From positions 1 to 7,600 of the forward strand of contig JAAWLS010000110.1 in assembly GCA_022798035.1 (NCBI GenBank): a stretch of DNA of 7,600 nucleotides. Reading direction: 5' to 3'. The notes under the pieces were generated by a model that was given only the letters and a program-made list of their open reading frames with translations, was not told where the DNA came from and made no database searches. This document shows positions 4,793 to 7,600 of the stretch, in pieces. This DNA is from Lachnospiraceae bacterium. Its GTDB lineage: Bacteria > Bacillota > Clostridia > Lachnospirales > Lachnospiraceae. Positions within the stretch are counted from its first letter, which is position 1. The number at the start of each line of letters is the position of its first letter. The translations under genes and the position numbers were made by a program.

Positions 4793-7524
4793 AATCAAAA
4801 AAATATATCTGTGCAGGCATTTTGGCCCATGTGGACGCAGGGAAGACGACGCTTTCGGAGTCCCTGCTCTATGTGAGCGGAATGATTCGCAAAATGGGCA
4901 GAGTGGACAAAGGGGACGCTTTTTTGGACACTTATGAATTGGAACGTGCAAGAGGAATCACGATTTTTTCCAAGCAGGCGCTGCTGCGGATGGAACATAC
5001 AGACATCACATTATTGGACACACCGGGACATGTGGATTTTTCAGCAGAGATGGAGCGCACCCTGCAGGTGCTTGATTATGCCGTCTTAGTGATTAGCGGC
5101 TCAGACGGCGTGCAGGGGCACACACGCACGCTCTGGCGTCTGCTGGAAAAATACAGGATTCCGGTTTTTCTTTTTGTCAATAAAATGGACCAGCCTGGAA
5201 CAGATGGGGAGTCGCTGACGGAGCAGTTGAAACAGACATTGGATGAAAACTGTCTGGATTTTACAAAAAACGGGACAGAAGAATTTTATGAAAATATTGC
5301 CATGTGTGAGGAAGAGACATTGGAATATTTTCTGGAGCATGGAAATGTGGAGGAGGAACAGATTGGAAGGCTGATTGCAGAGCGGAAAGCGTTCCCCTGC
5401 TTTTTTGGGTCCGCCCTAAAATTGACAGGGGTGGAAACATTTTTAAAGAGTTTTGAGCGGTATACCCGTCAGCCGGACTATCCTCAGGAATTTGGCGCAA
5501 AAGTGTTTAAGATAGCAAGAGACAGCCAGGGAAACAGGCTGACATTTCTAAAAATCACAGGGGGAAAACTGAGAGTGAAAATGCCTCTGGCAGACAGCCA
5601 GGAGAAAGTAAACCAAATCCGGCTTTATTCCGGGGAGAAGTATGAGACGGTGCCTGAGGGAGAGGCGGGAATGGTTTGTGCTGTGACAGGGCTGAGCGAG
5701 GTTCATCCGGGCATGGGACTTGGAACAGAGCCGGATTCCGATATGCCTTTCTTAACGCCTGTTTTGACGTACCGTATGATACTGCCTGAGGGATGTGATA
5801 CTGCCTCTGCTCTTTCCAGCCTGTATCAGCTGCAGGAGGAAGAACCAGAGCTTCACATTGTCTGGAGGGAACAGCTGCAGGAAATCCAGGTACAGATAAT
5901 GGGAGAAGTGCAGTTGGAAATTTTAAAGAGCCTGATTGCAGAACGGTTTGGAATGGAGGTGTCCTTTGATACCGGAAATATCCTCTACAAGGAAACCATA
6001 AAAGTTCCGGTAGAAGGAGTGGGGCATTATGAACCTCTTCGTCATTATGCAGAAGTACACTTATTGATGGAACCAGGAAAGCCGGGAAGCGGATTGCTGT
6101 TTGATACTTGTTGCAGCGAGGATGTTTTGGATAGAAACTGGCAGAGACTGGTGCTGAGCCATTTGGCAGAGAAAGAGCACAGAGGCGTGCTGACAGGTTC
6201 TCCCATTACAGACATGAAGATTACGCTGACTGCCGGACGTGCCCATCTGAAACACACAGAAGGGGGAGATTTTCGTCAGGCCACTTACCGGGCAGTGCGC
6301 CAGGGATTGATGGAGGCGGAGTCTGTGCTGTTGGAGCCTTACTATGAGTTCCGCCTGGAAGTGCCGGAAAATATGGTGGGACGGGCTATGACGGATATTG
6401 AGCGGATGCACGGCAGCGCCGAGGCTCCTCAGATTTCTGACGGGATAGCTCTGTTTGTGGGAAGCGCGCCGGTAGCGGCTATGGGAAATTATCAACGGGA
6501 AGTGATTTCTTATACGAAAGGAAACGGCAGGCTTTTCTGTACTTTAAAAGGATATGAGCCGTGTCATAATCAGGCAGAAATCATAGAGCAGCTGGGATAT
6601 GAACCGGAGCGGGATGTAGACAATCCGCCAGATTCCGTATTCTGTGCCCATGGGGCAGGCATTTTGGTGAAATGGAATCAAGTCAAAGAGCATATGCATG
6701 TGGAGAGCCCTGTTTTTTGGCAGCAAGGGAATGAGGAAGATTTTTCGGAAAATGGACAGGGGAAAGCCAAGACAGCTTTGAAGGAAGAGGACGGCCTCTG
6801 GCAGGAGGAGCCTTGGATTGGAGAAGAGGAAGTGGAGGCGATTCTCTCTCATACACTGAACGCCAACAAAGGGAAGCGGGAGGCGGGCCGAAGGAATTAT
6901 CACAGAAAGAAACCATTGTCTGGAAATAATGAACGGAAGGTTTCTTCTGTGATTCGCACTTACGAGAAAAAAAGCTCTCAGGAAGAATATATGCTGGTGG
7001 ATGGGTACAATGTGATTTTTGCCTGGGAAGAACTGCGGGAGCTGGCGAAGGATAACATTGACGGGGCAAGAGGAAGGCTGTTGGATATCCTCTCAAATTA
7101 TCAGGGAATCCGACAGTGCCATTTGATTGTGGTGTTTGACGCATACCGGGTGCAGCGCCATCAGACGGAGATTATGGATTATCACAACATTCACGTGGTG
7201 TTTACAAAGGAAGCAGAGACTGCCGACCAGTATATTGAAAAATTTGCCCACCAACATGCGAAAGAGTACCGGGTAACGGTGGCTACTTCCGATGGTCTGG
7301 AGCAGATTATCATTCGGGGACAGGGATGTATTTTAATCTCTGCAAGGGAACTGCTGGAAGAAATACAGAAATCTGTGGAAGATGTCCGCCAGGAGTATGA
7401 TAAGAAACAGGAGAAGGGCAGAAATTATTTGGGCAGCTCCATTCCAGCGGAAATAGAAGAGACAGTGAGTAAGAATGAAAAAGAGAAAGCAGGCAGAAAA
7501 GATAACTTCTCGGAATCTCAATGA
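4771..7524 (+). CDS. TetM/EF-G-like ribosomal GTPase fused to a YacP/Rae1-type NYN endonuclease
   Basis: This is one uninterrupted 917-residue frame. Residues 1 to about 645 are a whole TetM-type translational GTPase (TetM itself is 639): P-loop AHVDAGKTT (19-27), RGIT (61-64), DTPGH with His87, NKMD (137-140), GSAL (213-216), then EF-G-like domains II (about 240-330), III (333-410), IV (411-525) and V (526-600). The domain IV tip reads GRAHLKHTEGGDFR (489-502), where TetM has Ser-Pro-Val at the position of L493-K494-H495. A charged linker (about 650-738) leads to a NYN domain (740-868) very like Bacillus YacP/Rae1: VDGYN (Asp744), VVFDA (Asp790), TKEAETAD (Glu816, Asp819), ATSD (Asp841) and SARELL. 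All expected acidic metal-site residues are present. The tail (870-917) is charged and coil-like. TAAGGAG overlaps the nadC stop and gives the start at 4771, 12 bases after nadC, so it is the third gene of the operon. I infer a cytoplasmic ribosome-acting factor that cuts mRNA; tetracycline resistance is unproven. Confidence 0.92.
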   Translation: MSTASENKSKKYICAGILAHVDAGKTTLSESLLYVSGMIRKMGRVDKGDAFLDTYELERARGITIFSKQALLRMEHTDITLLDTPGHVDFSAEMERTLQVLDYAVLVISGSDGVQGHTRTLWRLLEKYRIPVFLFVNKMDQPGTDGESLTEQLKQTLDENCLDFTKNGTEEFYENIAMCEEETLEYFLEHGNVEEEQIGRLIAERKAFPCFFGSALKLTGVETFLKSFERYTRQPDYPQEFGAKVFKIARDSQGNRLTFLKITGGKLRVKMPLADSQEKVNQIRLYSGEKYETVPEGEAGMVCAVTGLSEVHPGMGLGTEPDSDMPFLTPVLTYRMILPEGCDTASALSSLYQLQEEEPELHIVWREQLQEIQVQIMGEVQLEILKSLIAERFGMEVSFDTGNILYKETIKVPVEGVGHYEPLRHYAEVHLLMEPGKPGSGLLFDTCCSEDVLDRNWQRLVLSHLAEKEHRGVLTGSPITDMKITLTAGRAHLKHTEGGDFRQATYRAVRQGLMEAESVLLEPYYEFRLEVPENMVGRAMTDIERMHGSAEAPQISDGIALFVGSAPVAAMGNYQREVISYTKGNGRLFCTLKGYEPCHNQAEIIEQLGYEPERDVDNPPDSVFCAHGAGILVKWNQVKEHMHVESPVFWQQGNEEDFSENGQGKAKTALKEEDGLWQEEPWIGEEEVEAILSHTLNANKGKREAGRRNYHRKKPLSGNNERKVSSVIRTYEKKSSQEEYMLVDGYNVIFAWEELRELAKDNIDGARGRLLDILSNYQGIRQCHLIVVFDAYRVQRHQTEIMDYHNIHVVFTKEAETADQYIEKFAHQHAKEYRVTVATSDGLEQIIIRGQGCILISARELLEEIQKSVEDVRQEYDKKQEKGRNYLGSSIPAEIEETVSKNEKEKAGRKDNFSESQ

Positions 7525-7534
7525 ATGAGATTCC
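7512..7534 (+). other. Perfect stem-loop spanning the stop codon of the GTPase-NYN gene
   Basis: GGAATCTCA (7512-7520) pairs perfectly with TGAGATTCC (7526-7534) around a 5-base loop that contains the TGA stop codon (7522-7524). No T tract follows, so it is not a standard terminator. The remaining 66 bases hold no gene that I can support. Confidence 0.5.
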
Positions 7535-7600
7535 AACCGAAGATTGACAACTGAATACCGTGCAGGAAAAGAAATTAGAGAAAAATGGACATAAACATTG

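Noticed and set aside
6683..7144. Antisense open frame of 153 codons opposite the linker and NYN region
   Set aside because: It is Pro/Ser/Arg-rich shadow sequence of a well-supported coding strand.
4771..7524. Simple call as a tetracycline-resistance gene of the tet(M)/tet(W) class
   Set aside because: The Ser-Pro-Val loop is missing, a nuclease domain is fused on, and the gene sits in a housekeeping operon with no mobile-element signs. The general family is right but the resistance function is not supported.
7544..7549. TTGACA as a -35 box for a following gene
   Set aside because: No -10-like sequence occurs 16-18 bases downstream.
7585..7600. ATG at 7585 as the start of the next gene
   Set aside because: Only five codons are visible and the upstream sequence has no clear Shine-Dalgarno sequence, so it cannot be supported.
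1..7600. CRISPR array, tRNA, rRNA, transposase or integrase
   Set aside because: I saw no regularly spaced repeats, tRNA-like cloverleaf, rRNA sequence or transposase/integrase motifs on either strand.

Overview
The window looks like chromosomal DNA of a low-to-mid GC Firmicute, most likely a gut Lachnospiraceae (the Blautia / Ruminococcus / Dorea neighbourhood). This rests on strong AGGAGG-type ribosome binding sites, Lys-rich secreted proteins and BspA-type leucine-rich-repeat proteins typical of that group, a short clostridial-type NadB, and the style of the TetM-like GTPase. The genus is an inference. All convincing genes are on the + strand.

Left part (1-2342), A+T-rich and surface-related. 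It holds the 3' end of a Lys-rich protein with an SH3-like C-terminal module, then a complete small secreted protein with a signal peptide and a probable Ig-like domain. Next comes a broken remnant of a BspA-type LRR gene carrying two frameshifts, followed by a terminator hairpin. A second, intact, very small BspA-type LRR secreted protein has a perfect stem-loop in its leader and a very stable hairpin just after its stop codon. This part looks like accessory, repeat-prone, decaying surface-protein DNA.

Right part (2415-7524), a probable three-gene operon of housekeeping base composition. A candidate extended -10 promoter and a roughly 170-base structured leader precede nadB (L-aspartate oxidase). 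nadB overlaps nadC (quinolinate phosphoribosyltransferase) by 11 bases. Twelve bases after nadC begins a 917-residue gene. No nadA is visible, so the quinolinate synthase that must act between NadB and NadC is encoded elsewhere or upstream of the window.

The standout is that third gene. It is an uninterrupted fusion of a complete TetM/EF-G-like ribosomal GTPase (residues 1 to about 645) with a YacP/Rae1-type NYN endonuclease domain (about 740-868), joined by a charged linker. TetM-type factors act at the ribosomal A site, and Bacillus Rae1 cleaves mRNA in the A site of translating ribosomes. The fusion therefore suggests one enzyme that docks on a ribosome by GTP-dependent binding and cuts the mRNA there. 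The domain IV loop that carries the Ser-Pro-Val tip in TetM is different here, so classical tetracycline displacement is doubtful. The start of this gene sits inside two interleaved perfect 8-bp inverted repeats, with the Shine-Dalgarno sequence and the ATG in the connecting loops, which suggests translational control.
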